Source: Sphaerolaimus hirsutus (lineage: Eukaryota; Nematoda; Chromadorea; Monhysterida; Sphaerolaimidae). Taken from it: a DNA stretch of 64,000 nt. This document shows positions 47,800-58,283 of the stretch, in pieces (the first letter of the stretch is position 1; every line of letters begins with the position of its first letter). The notes beneath the pieces are model-generated. The model saw only the letters and a program-made list of their open reading frames with translations. It made no database searches and was not told where the DNA came from. The DNA lies in the NCBI GenBank assembly GCA_964036195.1, contig OZ038454.1:26522315-26586314 (forward strand), written 5' to 3'. Position numbers and translations under genes: made by a program.

Positions 47800-50403
47800 T
47801 TAGCCTGGATTCCACTGGGTGCTGGAGCTAAGCCTTGCCTTGTGCTTGCGGCGCATGCAGGGCTCGCCCCGAAAGTTGGTCACCAGTTGACCATCGGATT
47901 TTCCAGGGTTCACCAACACGAACTCGGCATGTGGTGAAACGCGTTTGGCAGAATTGCGAAAACATTTGGAGGCAGACTTTTTGCGTGGGGGCCTGCCGTA
48001 GACCTTGCTGCCCTTGGCGCGTGGCAGTGTAGCGGGCTTCGACGAGTGCGATTTCCGAATGCCAGTAATTGGCGCCAATTCACGATGTGATAGTTTAGTG
48101 ACCACCGATTGTGTTAGCATTTCCCCCTTAGTTGGAGACCGGCAGGCGCGAATCGATTCACCCATGGCCCTGGGCGTGAAATTGGCTTCGAGTCGCTGGA
48201 GCTCAGAAATAGCTGTGCGATTCATTTTTAGAGTGCCATAGAGTGCCTCGTGGCCAAATAAAAGCGGGCTCAATGTGCGCGGGAAGTGTGATTTCCGTTT
48301 AACCACAGCCCAGATGTCTGCCGATTGCTGTTGTCCACCAGGTGTGGTATGCAACAAATGCATTCTGTAGAGCTCCAGGTGATGCCCTGGAATCGGCTTG
48401 CCGGCAGTCCCCAAAGCTGAATCAGGGTATGACCGGTACTTTGCCTTCTCCATGCTGGCATTGCACTGTGCTCGTTTCCAAACATCCTCGAGCAGGTGCT
48501 CCTCGATGATGATCCCCTCCTCACAGCCACTATCGAGTGTGCCTGTGAGCGTGCAGCCCATGAAGTCCACCTTGGCCAGTGGGCGATCACAGTGGGCGTG
48601 TTGCACACTTGACGGGTTCATGGTGCAACCCATCTGCTTGTGAGCTGCGTAGCCGCTAGGGAACCACGTTTCAAAATCATCGGGCTCGGGCTCGGAATCG
48701 GATGGCGGATTAGAAACATTTTTAGTCAATTTAGTAGACGGATTACCACTAGGTTCAGTGTCAGATTCAGGGGCACTATAGATGTGCTCATCCACTTTCA
48801 GATTGAGTTTGCCACACTCAATGCGCATATTTTTCTGAGCATCGTGCTCAGTCTTGCCGGCCTTACGCAGGAAGTCTCGGGCTCGTTCCGCCCGATCCAG
48901 TCGATAGGCAGGAGAATCAGGATTCAAATAGCATTTTGCCGGCTCATGCGGCATGGGTGCACGATGCATGAAATAGGTGCACCATGGACCCTGATGCGTC
49001 ATTGGGTCAAATTTTGACTGCCTATCCCAGCCATCATTTCGACTGCCAGATCGACCCGAGGCATTTCTGGATGCAGCCACAGCTGGTGGGTTGTTGGACC
49101 ATGCAGTATTTCCACCGTTCGATGGATTCGGTGCACGATTAGCATTACGCTGCTCATTTTGTTCAGCCCGATAATGCAGATTTTCCTCTCGCGTGATGTC
49201 GAGGCGTCCAACGGCATCAGCCAATTCGATCTGACCATCTTGCCATTTCTCGCGCCACGGATACCAAAGAGACATTGGCAACATTCCTCCAATCTCAAGG
49301 AACAATTTATCGCCAATCATTTTCTCACGTTGTGAGTCGTCAATCTGCTCACTAATATAGTGGAATGTGCTGCACAATCTGCTGTACAGGGTGGCCACAG
49401 AATCAGTAGGTTTAGCCGAAATTCGATACCACTCAGCGACCGAATGCGCCTTGCGGTCCACTTGAAAAACACGAGCCAATTTGTCGAGAACATAAAGCAC
49501 GGTGTTGCGCTTGTCCAGGCGAATAGAAATGTAGTGCGCCTGTGCGCTTCCCTTCAAACATTGCTGGAAAACATTGGTCCAGAACAAATGTTGGTATGGC
49601 GGGGGAACGTTCAGAGCCTGTAGCGCCACATTGTGAAGCCAAAATTTAAAGGGCCCCGATGGCGCGCTCGAATCCCCGTTGAATGGTGTCTGCTTGCTAG
49701 CGACGGTGGCTACATGGCCGCCACTCATGCGATCACTGGAGGAAATTTGTGCCAGCGCATCCACGAGCGACGGAAAGCCATCAGCCGGGACCATGACATA
49801 TTGGTCAATGTAGGCAGCAATTTGACCAATCAAACCGCCAGGCGATGATGACACAGCCTGCAACCTCGCTTCAGTTGAATCAAGTGGCTGGTTATTAGAT
49901 GTAGTAGCGGGGGTCCTCAATGGACAATGATTGTTTGCGCCAGGTACCGGTATTGAGTGCGAACCCGCGGGCGCATTTTGGACCAGTGCCGTATGTGCCG
50001 GCACCTCTTGTGAAGCCAATTGTTGGGCGATTGCAGCCGGGAGTTGTTGGATAGCTGACAAAAGATCGACCATTGTCGGTGCTGCAGTTGGCTGGACAGC
50101 GGCGACACCTTGAGGCAGCATGGGGTCGTCCCCAATGCCTCTGGGTGGTACTTGATCATCCAGGTCAAGCACCAATTCTAATACGGTGTTTGCATCTGTG
50201 AAATATAGATCCATGCACTGCCACACATGCCGAATCAATGGCCCAGTTCCGAGGTGGGGTGGATCACTAATCGTAGGCCACTCATTGTCATCAACTCGAA
50301 ACTGCAAAAGCACGCTTAGCAAACGCAGCAATTTCTGCCGCTCAGTGTGCTCAACCCACGACTCGACGATCGGTTCCAGTTCCACTCGCGTATATTGCGA
50401 CAT
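47800..50403 (-). CDS. Retrotransposon gag-protease polyprotein (867 aa)
   Basis: Structural protein of the LTR element with a fused protease. Residues about 250-420 fit a retrotransposon gag core (KFWLHNVALQAL...WYPWREKWQDG). A zinc-knuckle-like CX4HX5HX4C follows at 475-491 (CTYFMH...HEPAKC). At about 610-640 lies a retropepsin-like active site, GTLDSGCEEGIIIEEHLL, where the usual Ala after DSG is Cys; Gly-rich and basic segments close the protein. The frame is intact. ATG at 50403 is the first in frame, after a leader of nearly 900 bases. No reverse transcriptase motif is present in any frame of the element. Confidence 0.85.
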   Translation of the reverse strand: MSQYTRVELEPIVESWVEHTERQKLLRLLSVLLQFRVDDNEWPTISDPPHLGTGPLIRHVWQCMDLYFTDANTVLELVLDLDDQVPPRGIGDDPMLPQGVAAVQPTAAPTMVDLLSAIQQLPAAIAQQLASQEVPAHTALVQNAPAGSHSIPVPGANNHCPLRTPATTSNNQPLDSTEARLQAVSSSPGGLIGQIAAYIDQYVMVPADGFPSLVDALAQISSSDRMSGGHVATVASKQTPFNGDSSAPSGPFKFWLHNVALQALNVPPPYQHLFWTNVFQQCLKGSAQAHYISIRLDKRNTVLYVLDKLARVFQVDRKAHSVAEWYRISAKPTDSVATLYSRLCSTFHYISEQIDDSQREKMIGDKLFLEIGGMLPMSLWYPWREKWQDGQIELADAVGRLDITREENLHYRAEQNEQRNANRAPNPSNGGNTAWSNNPPAVAASRNASGRSGSRNDGWDRQSKFDPMTHQGPWCTYFMHRAPMPHEPAKCYLNPDSPAYRLDRAERARDFLRKAGKTEHDAQKNMRIECGKLNLKVDEHIYSAPESDTEPSGNPSTKLTKNVSNPPSDSEPEPDDFETWFPSGYAAHKQMGCTMNPSSVQHAHCDRPLAKVDFMGCTLTGTLDSGCEEGIIIEEHLLEDVWKRAQCNASMEKAKYRSYPDSALGTAGKPIPGHHLELYRMHLLHTTPGGQQQSADIWAVVKRKSHFPRTLSPLLFGHEALYGTLKMNRTAISELQRLEANFTPRAMGESIRACRSPTKGEMLTQSVVTKLSHRELAPITGIRKSHSSKPATLPRAKGSKVYGRPPRKKSASKCFRNSAKRVSPHAEFVLVNPGKSDGQLVTNFRGEPCMRRKHKARLSSSTQWNPG

Positions 50404-50649
50404 GTTAGAAAATGTGGGGTCACTAAATCTGCACTAGCACAATTTGGTGCAAATATGGTGCAGGAGTGGCCACACACAACTGGAGCAGTCGAGCATTTGA
50501 GTGGCAAAGTACACTCAAAATTGATGCAACAATTGGCGCGTCCAGTGGCGCACTGCGGCCAGCAAGTGGGCGTGCAATTCCGTCACGCTGACGCAGCAAA
50601 AACGTTTGGCGCCAATGGCCAACAAATTGGAACAGGGCCAAGCGCCTAC

Positions 50650-51152
50650 GAAATTTGAAACTGGCCCCAGTGGCCAGTTAACGGGATGGCACTCAGCGCA
50701 GTGGCAAAATGTCGCTGGCCCCAGTGGCTCAGCGACAGGGAAAACCGAAAATTTCCGATCAACCCCAGTGGCTGATCGGGGTCGGAAAATGTGCGGCAAA
50801 AACGTGCCGCGAAAACCGGGCAGAAATTGATCAGGGGGCCCGTCGAGTTGCGTGTCGCTGGCCCCAGTGGCTCAGCGACAAAAACGAAATTTTCCGGCCA
50901 GCCCCAGCGGCTGATCGGAATAATGGTGCAGCACCTCGCTGGTCATTCGCTGGCCCCAGTGGCACAGCGAATACCGTTGGGTTCGATCCGCCCCAGTGGC
51001 TGATCGAGTTGATAAAGCGGCGCGAAGCTGCGCCGCAATGTCGCTAGCCCCAGTGGCAAAGCGACACGGAAAAACGATTTCGATCAGCCCCAGTGGCTGA
51101 TCGAAAGAAGTGGTCGGCCGGCCGCGCAGCCCCAGTGGCTGATAAGCGGTCG
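50650..51152 (-). repeat. Leader array of about ten CCCCAGTGG hairpins
   Basis: Between the 5' LTR and gag lie repeated stem-loops with conserved GCC-CCAGT-GGC tops: 50659-50679, 50711-50736, 50755-50779, 50853-50880, 50894-50918, 50945-50972, 50984-51008, 51039-51066, 51078-51106 and a weaker one near 51121-51150. Stems alternate between a GTCGCTG/CAGCGAC type and a CGATCAG/CTGATCG type, and change on both strands together (for example ATTCGCTG with CAGCGAAT). This argues for selection on RNA or DNA structure, perhaps for packaging or dimerisation. Confidence 0.75.
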
Positions 51153-51275
51153 GCGGCAGGCGGCGACGAATGCCGCGGTGTTGCCGAAATTTGGCACCAC
51201 AAAACGCGGCGAAATTTGCCGCTAGGCCGGGCGAAACAGGAGGCCCGGGGTCGATTATTTGGGAGCGAAATTAAT

Positions 51276-51295
51276 CGCTCCCAGTACAGTCACCA
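51276..51295 (-). promoter_or_regulatory. tRNA primer-binding site candidate
   Basis: Directly next to the 5' LTR, the minus strand reads TGGTGACTGTACTGGGAGCG. The TGG start complements the CCA end of a tRNA. I cannot identify the tRNA by eye. Confidence 0.65.
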
Positions 51296-51737
51296 TGTTA
51301 TGGCCGCTTAATTGCGGTCATAAATATTTAAATTTAAGTTTGTGATTTTTAGGGAGCCAAGGCCAACTGGGTCCAGATCGGCGCTTTATTCAGCGATATC
51401 GATCCATAGGATATAAGTTGGGGGGCGAAAATCAAATAGAATAGTTTTTAGGGCAATCAGCGAGTCAAAATTACATAAACATTGACTGCCAGCCGATGAG
51501 AAAAATCGGCTGGCGATTGAAAGAAAATGGGGGCACACGTAAATGCCTAAAAAACACACGCAACAATAAGAGATGCCCTTGTGTGCGGGCACTTATTTAA
51601 ATCACACGAGAAGTCGCAACGCTACGCGGCGTGTGTGAAACAAGCGAGGGGGGCATGAAACCGGAAATTCAAACCTTACCGTAGGAAAATGAATGTAAAT
51701 ACACCTAAAATAAATGGCGCCGAACAGCGGCATAACA
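51296..51737 (-). repeat. 5' LTR of the retrotransposon
   Basis: Second copy of the 442-bp LTR, with no difference from the other copy that I can see. Confidence 0.9.
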
Positions 51738-51796
51738 CCAGTTCCACTTAGTGCGTCAAAAAAATGGAAAACAGAAAATGGAAAGGTTGACACCAG

Positions 51797-52165
51797 GGGG
51801 AATCACAAGCCCAGTATAATGTAAAGTAAAGTGTGAAATGTAAAGTCAAATGTAAAGTCAATCGTCATTTGTCATGCAAAGCGTCAAATGTTAAGTCAAA
51901 TGTAAAGTAAAGTGTCAATTGTACAAATTTTTTTGTAAAGTTAAGTGTTAATTATACAAATCTTTTTTGTATCCAAATCTAATATTTTGTATCGAAATCT
52001 TACTATTCGACATAAGATTTTGATACAAAAACAAGATTTGGATACACATTTGACACTTTACTTTACATTTGACATTTCACTGTACATTTGACACTTGACT
52101 TTGCACTTTACTTCACATTTGAAACTTTAATTTACACTTTACAGGGCTTGGGGGATTGCAACCAG
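51797..52165. mobile_element. Intergenic copy of the introner-like family
   Basis: Left end GGGGAATCACAAGCCC after CAG (51794-51796), right end GGGCTTGGGGGATTGCAAC before CAG (52163-52165). The interior has AAATGTAAAGTCAA arrays and a central inverted TTGTATCCAAATCT / AGATTTGGATACA pair, also found at 63770-63890. Confidence 0.65.
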
Positions 52166-52743
52166 TTGTCTGCGGAGTATATGTGATGAAAGACAAGATC
52201 TCTTTCATCAGACATTTCACACAGAGACAAAGCTGCTATCCATTTATTGCGTGCACACCGTTTGTTTGGCTTGCGGAAGCAAGAATGTCAGAATGTTCGA
52301 ACACGACTTGATATCTAAACCTTGCACAGTGCACACCACAGTTGTTAACGCGTATTTACTTTTACTCAAAAAGTACACATACTTTAGTACGGAGTTAATA
52401 TGCATATGAATCCTTTGAAAAAAGTATCTGTACTCGTCTGCACGCCTTTTTTTGAGAGTACTCGAGTACAGTAGAGTAATGAGTATGTAATATTTCTATC
52501 GAAAAATCGTAAAATTTCTGGCGGAATAATAACCCCCCTCGAATAAGCACCTATTGAATGAACTGGTCTCAAATTTTGCTACGAAAAATTTAACCCCAGG
52601 GGGTATTTCAAGAAAATACGATATACAAAGTGAATTGAATTGAACTAATATAGCTACTTGTCTAAACATGTTTTTATAATGTTTGGCATTGAAAACAGCA
52701 CAGGGGCAATAAATTCATCATGCATTTGATTGAACCTCCGAGG
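52166..52743. other. Repeat fragments: CAGAGTTG-family left end and truncated TA foldback
   Basis: CACAGTTGTTAACGCGTATT at about 52341 starts a hAT-like remnant with ACTCGAGTAC units; 52498-52624 carries TAACCCCCCTCGAATAAG and GGGGTATTTCAAGAAAATAC, a decayed TA foldback. No gene seen. Confidence 0.5.
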
Positions 52744-52999
52744 TAGTGATGTAAAAGAGCCGCGGCGCTGGCGCTTGGCGCTAGCGGCAATGCAAAATGC
52801 GCCATGGTTCTTTTGGCGCTTTGCGCGGTTTTTACCCGGCGCCAGGAACAAAATGCCTGGCGCTGGCGCATGGCGCAAGCGCCAAAGCAAAAAACGCCAT
52901 GGCGCTTCTGCCGCTTGGCGCCATTTTGCTGGGGATCGGAAAAGCGCCATGGCGCTATAGGCGCTTGGCGCCAACGTTCTGGCGCTTTTCGCATCACTA
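52744..52999. mobile_element. hAT-like element, TAGTGATGTAAAAG ends, GGCGC units
   Basis: TIRs TAGTGATGTAAAAGAGCC / GGCGCTTTTCGCATCACTA; flanks CTCCGAGG and CTCCAGTG share 5 of 8 bases. The interior is entirely GGCGCTTGGCGC-type repeats. Confidence 0.65.
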
Positions 53000-53069
53000 C
53001 TCCAGTGGCAACAAATTGATCACGTAATGAACCTCCTGGTGACAACAGATTCATCATACGTTTGAGCTC

Positions 53070-54487
53070 AATGGCGACACACGAGCTAGTTTTCATGGTT
53101 CCAATGTGAAAACTCGACCGAAAACTTGTCGATATCGTTAAACAGTAGTTCATGGACTGATCATTTCTGAGAACTGATAATTGAGGCGTCTAATTCTAAT
53201 AGTCGACAAGTCCACAAAATGCGATTTTGAGTAAATCGCATTTTAAGGTTTAGACCCAATTCCAGGCCCGTGGTGCGTGTCCAATTTGGCTCTCTCATGT
53301 TTTCCAGTAAGTTCCATATGTTGACAATAAAGTGTCGTATTTTCAGCCCCTGCTCTCAACGTAGATGTGATAAATGGGGTGTCCATAAAATTCCATTCGG
53401 TCAGAGCAAAACTGTTTCGGGGAGGGAAATGGACTTGTCACCTTATAGTAATCGGCAGAGTTGTTAAAATACCGGTATTTTTGGAAAGTGTAAGTGTAAG
53501 TGTAAATACACTTTCCAAATTTTGAGTATGGATACCAAAAGTGTAAGGTATTTTAAAAATACCTAGGAAAGTGTAAAAAAAGTGTAAGTGTAAAAAAAAT
53601 TTTTAGAAAGAGCTCTCACTGTTGAGCATTAGAATACACCACTGTTTTCACCTGTAGATCAATATATTCGTCATTTTTATTCATCATTTCACATTTTACT
53701 GCCTTTTATGAAACATTTCAGACTGTAGCATATACTGTAGTGGTATGAAGTTCACTAATAATGGCAGTTTTTCAGTGTTGATATTTACTGATTAAGCAAT
53801 GCGATACACACTGCTTAAATGCAAGATTGGACATGCAGCAAATGTCAATGCAAAAGCCAGTTGACTTTGTGTCCAGCTGGTGAATTTCCATTGATCTTGT
53901 CCTTTTTACAAAAGTATGATGAAACTGTATAATACCATGAGTACTGATCAAAGGTTGGAGATCAAAGGCCAGTTTGTACATTTGCCATATTTTCTACATT
54001 CAATGCATAACTGCATGTGTGCACTGTGCAGTTATTTTTTGTACATGACCCTATTTTATGCTTTGACAAAAGCATAAAACAGGGCCATCTGAAAGAAAAA
54101 AATACACTTTCTGTACCCGGGTATTTTGCTCAGGAAAGTGTAAAAAAAGTGTATGGGTATTTTATGAAAGTGTAAGTGTAAGTGTAAATATAAATACCCG
54201 TTTACCCGGGTATTTCGGGTAAGTGTAAAAACACTTTCGCAACTCTGGTAATCGGTGCCCACAGTAGACTTATCACATTTATTGCGTTTTTTCCAATAAA
54301 AAAGAATACGGAGGATGGACTTGTCGACTTTTAGCCCAAAACTAAATGGACTTGTCGAATTCTTGCCCAAACTTTTTGAACTTTTCCGCAAAAATGTAAA
54401 TTTTATGGTGGAAGCGTCGATCAGCGTTGAATCAGTTTTTGAATGAGTTTTCAAATTGGAACCATGAAAACTAGCTTGTCTGGCCAT
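53070..54487. mobile_element. CACACAAGCTAGTTTTCA-family element, split by a hAT-like insertion
   Basis: Left TGGCGACACACGAGCTAGTT then TTCATGGTTCCAATGTGAAA; right GGAACCATGAAAACTAGCTT then GTCTGGCCA. A younger element occupies 53456-54247. Inner stretches repeat GGACTTGTC and TCGACAAGTCCA. Confidence 0.65.
53456..54247. mobile_element. hAT-like element, CAGAGTTGTTAAAATACCGG ends, GTGTAAG repeats
   Basis: Perfect 8-bp duplication GTAATCGG (53448-53455, 54248-54255). Ends CAGAGTTG / CAACTCTG; subterminal units AAGTGTAAGTGTAAAT. Compared with 5691-6454 it has GTGTAAG where that copy has ACGCTTA-type units, in the same places. Confidence 0.9.
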
Positions 54488-54662
54488 AATAGCACGAACA
54501 GGTACTCTCATTTGAGTTTCCTCAATATACTTAGCGAACCAAAATAGCTCACATTTTTTAAATGATGTGGGTCCGTTTGTTTGGATTTATTTTTTGGTCC
54601 AACAGTAAACAAGTGATATTTTGTGGTTCCAATGATTTGGGTTCAATCCATTGGCCTACCTG

Positions 54663-55251
54663 CATAGCTGTTAAAACGCATTCACTTTTACTCGATAAAT
54701 AAGTTAACGTTTCTATTAAAAAAGTACCTGTTCTCACTTTATATATACTTTTTGAAATTATAATACTTGAGTACAGAAAACACATTTCAGGGGCCAGTTC
54801 CGCAAAATGAGAAGTGAGAAGTGAAATGGCAAAGGCGAAGTAAAAGCACAAAGGCGGAGTGAAACGGCAAGTGAATTGGCAAAAGTTAAAAAAAGTATAA
54901 AAAATAATAATAATAATGTCTCTTCGCTTTCGCCCTTTCACTTGCCGTTTTACTTCGCCTTTGCCATTTCACTTCTCACGTCTCATTTCGCAGAACTGGC
55001 AACTGATAAGTGTTTGAGGTATACCTATACGTTTTTCAAAGCCTAGAAAAAAGCTAAAAGTAGGGCAATAAATAGGTACCTACATTAACACATAAGACAA
55101 AAATAGCTGAAAATAGGCAAAAAGCATATTAACAAGTGAATTTGAAAGTGAAAATGTGCAAAAAGGCATGAAACTTAATGATTTTTGGCAAATTTTTATC
55201 ACTTTTACATTTTCTGGGGGGAAAATACGTTTACTCTTGTTCACCCCCCTC
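54663..55251. mobile_element. Left part of a CATAGCTGTTAAAACG hAT-like element
   Basis: Starts CATAGCTGTTAAAACGCATT with ACTTTTACTCG units; interrupted at 55252 by another element. The right end may be TTTTAACAACACTA at 56861-56872. No matching duplication found. Confidence 0.45.
54790..55002. repeat. Foldback, GGGGCCAGTTCCGCAAAATG ends
   Basis: Left GGCCAGTTCCGCAAAATGAG and right CTCATTTCGCAGAACTGGC are inverted, with GAAGTGAAATGGCAAAGGCG and complement inside. The ends resemble those at 63612-63735. Confidence 0.6.
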
Positions 55252-56707
55252 TTATGATGGCAAACCCTCTTGAAAAAAGTATTTGAATTTTAAGTGTTTT
55301 TTTCTAAAACGCATTTTATTTTTTTATTTTTTTTTCTTAAAATAGTTTTCAAATTTTTGAATTTATTTTTTGAATCTTTGAATTTTTTTGATAGCTTTTA
55401 AAATTTTTGAACCTTTTTACTACTTTTCAAATATTTTTGCCTCCAATTATTGCATTTTCTTATTTTTCTTGTGAATTTAGCATACATCATTATGTTTTAC
55501 AGCCTTCCATGCTGTTACCACAGGTAGTGATGTTAAAGGCACCGGGAAAAATGGCACCGCACCGCACCGGCACCTTTGCCAACGCATGGAAAGGGCACCT
55601 GGCACCCTGGGGCACCGGCCAGAAAATGGCACCGCACCGCACCGGCACCGGTGCCTTTTGGAAAAAATGGCACCGGCACCGAAGGGCACCGGCGGGTTGC
55701 CGGTGCTAGCACCGAAAGGCACCGCACCGGGCTGGAATTTCTGAAGTAAATATCGGGCAGTTTCTCAGTGGTCTCACCTTTGAAAGTGCATATATCCATG
55801 AATTTTCAACCGATTTTGATGGTTGAGCACTTAAAATGATCAGAATGATGTGGCAATCACTTTTATGAAGCAATTACAATGATGACAAATGAAAGATAAA
55901 ATATTTAATTCACTACAATGTTCATAGCCACTATTGTCTACTGATCGTAGTCGTTGCTGTACAGAGAATGGAATTATCTCTGTCATAAACTGACAACAAA
56001 TTTTGAACAAAAAAGTAAGATAAAAATAAAATATAAAAATGATTCACAATTCAACAAAATTTTAGATTCGCTCATCAGATCACATATCGGGTATAATGGA
56101 TTTCACAGTAGGTATATTTATTTGATGGGAGGTTTACAAAATAGGCAAAAACGGTTGGGTAAATATATCGCTGTTTTTTGAAATATGAATAAGCACATAC
56201 TATGGACAAAATTGCACAGCACATGAAGCCTTGGCCGGTGCCTTTCCCGGTGCCTTTTACTTTGGCCTGGTGCTAGCACCTTTGGCACCGGCAAAAAAAT
56301 GGCACCGCACCGCACCGGCACCGGTGCTATTCAGAAAAAAATGGCACCGGCACCGGCATGGCACCCCTGAAGATTCCAATGGCACCGCACCAGCACCGGT
56401 GCTGGTGCCGTTCGGTGCCCAGCACCGGGGCACCGGTGCCCCGGTGCCTTAACATCACTAACCACAGGCGCAGACATATTTGCACATATCTGACTTGCCG
56501 CTACAAAATGGTCCACATGAAATTGATGTTTTGAATTGGTTTTCTGCATTTTGTACTCATTTTCAGCCAAAAATACCCAAAAAATTCGAAAATTCGAAAG
56601 CGATTTTCAAGTGTTTTTTCTGAAGGTAAAATAAAAATTCGAGAACTACAAAAAATCAAAAATTTGAAAATGTTTTTGAATTTTTGAATTTTTCTTTGCC
56701 ATCGTTA
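55252..56707. mobile_element. TAACGATGGC-family hAT-like element with another hAT-like element nested
   Basis: Left TTATGATGGCAAACCCTC, right CTTTGCCATCGTTA; flanks CCCCCCTC and CTCCCTCC match at 5 of 8. Interior is AAATTTTTGAATTT units; split by the element at 55525-56460. Confidence 0.6.
55525..56460. mobile_element. hAT-like element, TAGTGATGTTAAAGGCACCGG ends, GGCACCG arrays
   Basis: Perfect 8-bp duplication ACCACAGG (55517-55524, 56461-56468). TIRs TAGTGATGTTAA(A)GGCACCGG match the GGCGCC elements for the first bases but the arrays are GGCACCGGCACC. The middle is AT-rich. Confidence 0.9.
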
Positions 56708-56889
56708 CTCCCTCCAGGTCTTATTCCAGCACACATGGCCTGTTTATTTAACGTTTTCTCCGGTTTTTAGAAAATATTTTACACTTGAGAAAAAATACTC
56801 ACAATTAAGAATATGTATTTATTTTTAGGTAATTTTACGTTTTCCAAATCTACCGGTATTTTAACAACACTAGCATTGTGTGTATTAGA

Positions 56890-57075
56890 TAGGGTGTCAA
56901 ATTTCCGTTTCCGTTTTCCGTTTCCGCCTTTCCGCAGGAAAATTTTTTACCTTTCCGTTTTCCGTTTTCCGGCAGAAATTTTTTTTTTACCTTTCCGTTT
57001 TCCGTTTTCCGTAAAGTAAAAAAATTTTACCTTTCCGTTTTCCGTTTTCCGTAAAAAAAATTTTTTGACACCCTA
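56890..57075. mobile_element. hAT-like MITE, TAGGGTGTCAA/TTGACACCCTA ends
   Basis: Perfect 8-bp duplication GTATTAGA (56882-56889, 57076-57083). The interior is TTTCCGTTTTCCG repeats. Confidence 0.9.
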
Positions 57076-57083
57076 GTATTAGA

Positions 57084-57660
57084 TAAATGCAGAATGTTTA
57101 CGCTCGCTAAAATTTACATCTTCTGAGCCGATACAGGAGTTTCGTCATTATATACTACCCGCTCGCTGTCTGCCAATAAGTAGGCAGATTTATTAATCAT
57201 CCAACTTTACATTTAGCCAATGCATGGATAGGCAAACTGCATTTGCATATTAGAATTTTAATGTTTTCAGCCGCATGAAAGCGGAACGGGCACTCATCAG
57301 CAGAAAAATGCATTTTCAACAGAAAATGTATAGTGGATAAAGTGAAAGCGGGTGAAAATATTTAGATATACGCGGCGGACATCACACTTAGTATGAAAAC
57401 CTACCATAAACCATCTGAATAATGAACTAAAAATTATACAGTTTTTCATCATAATATTTCGTTTTTTGCTATGGAATAATAAATTATGAAATTTATCACA
57501 AGATTTTATTCATATTTACTAGGTGTGCTGTCCGCTGAGTATAACAAAAGATAAGCTAACGTTTAAACGTTATGGTGACTTACGTTTTTGTGGATTGACA
57601 TCGTTCAGTTCCAATCACTTGCTCCGTTTTTGGCGAACAATGTTCCGATTACATATTTAT
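57084..57660. other. AT-rich intergenic DNA, nothing firm
   Basis: Short resemblance to 23820-23880 and 28850-28920 (CTACCATA...CATCTGAATAATGAAC) hints at an unnamed dispersed repeat. No gene seen. Confidence 0.35.
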
Positions 57661-57663
57661 GGC

Positions 57664-57745
57664 TCTGGTGCCAATCTCAGACACTGTAAAATGCCTTGTT
57701 TAATGGAAAACGTACGTTTGCCATTTTCCAGGGCGTTGTACATGA
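57664..57745. repeat. Truncated copy of the introner-like family
   Basis: CTGGTGCCAATCTCAGACACTG then TAAAATGCC at the left, GCCATTTTCCAGGGCG and TACATGACTTT after it; no right terminus. Confidence 0.5.
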
Positions 57746-57781
57746 CTTTGATATAAATATGACTATTTTCTTCTATTTTTT

Positions 57782-58283
57782 CAGAGTTGTTAAAAGTACT
57801 GAACTTTTGCAAAAGTAAACATAAACGTAAAGTATTTATTTTTTACTCACGGTTGAGTACCAAAAAATGTAAAGTATTTATTTTTTACTTTTACTCATGA
57901 AAAAACATTTGGACTTTTGTCCCCTGAAAACGTAAAAGTAGGTAGGTATTTTTGAGAAATTTTGCCCCAATTTTCGCTCGAAATAACTAATTTCCAAACT
58001 TTTTCATCATGAAATTCACTAGTAAATGAGTTTTGGCCTATTTTTATGCCATTTTAGATATTTCAACTCTATTTTGAACTATTCTTTCCTTTTGTTTCCT
58101 TATGCCTAGAAAAAGCCCATAAAAGAGCCTGTTTAAAATGCGTTTTCTGTACTCGCGTTCTTTCAAAAAGTACGCGAGTAAGTGAGTACCTGTATTTTTT
58201 CGGGGGGGAAACGTAAACGTATTTACGCAGTACTCGAGTATCCGTATTTATTGAGTAAACGTAAGTACGTTTTAACAACTATG
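57782..58283. mobile_element. hAT-like element, CAGAGTTGTTAAAAG/CAACTATG ends
   Basis: Flanks TATTTTTT and ATTTTTTT are T-rich and match at 6 of 8. Subterminal ACTCGCG/ACTCGAGTA and AACGTAAA units as in 32990 and 40495. Confidence 0.7.

Larger units (their letters stand above)
47085..51737 (-). mobile_element. LTR retrotransposon (gag-protease only), 4.65 kb, minus-strand orientation
   Basis: Two 442-bp LTRs (47085-47526 and 51296-51737), both TGTTATGG...CGGCATAACA, look identical by eye, so the insertion is recent. The flanking direct repeat is CCAG (47081-47084, 51738-51741). In minus orientation the 5' LTR is the right one; next to it is a TGG-starting primer-binding site and next to the other LTR a purine-rich tract. 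The single ORF encodes gag and an aspartic protease, but there is no room or sequence for reverse transcriptase, RNase H or integrase, so it must depend on a helper element. Confidence 0.9.
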
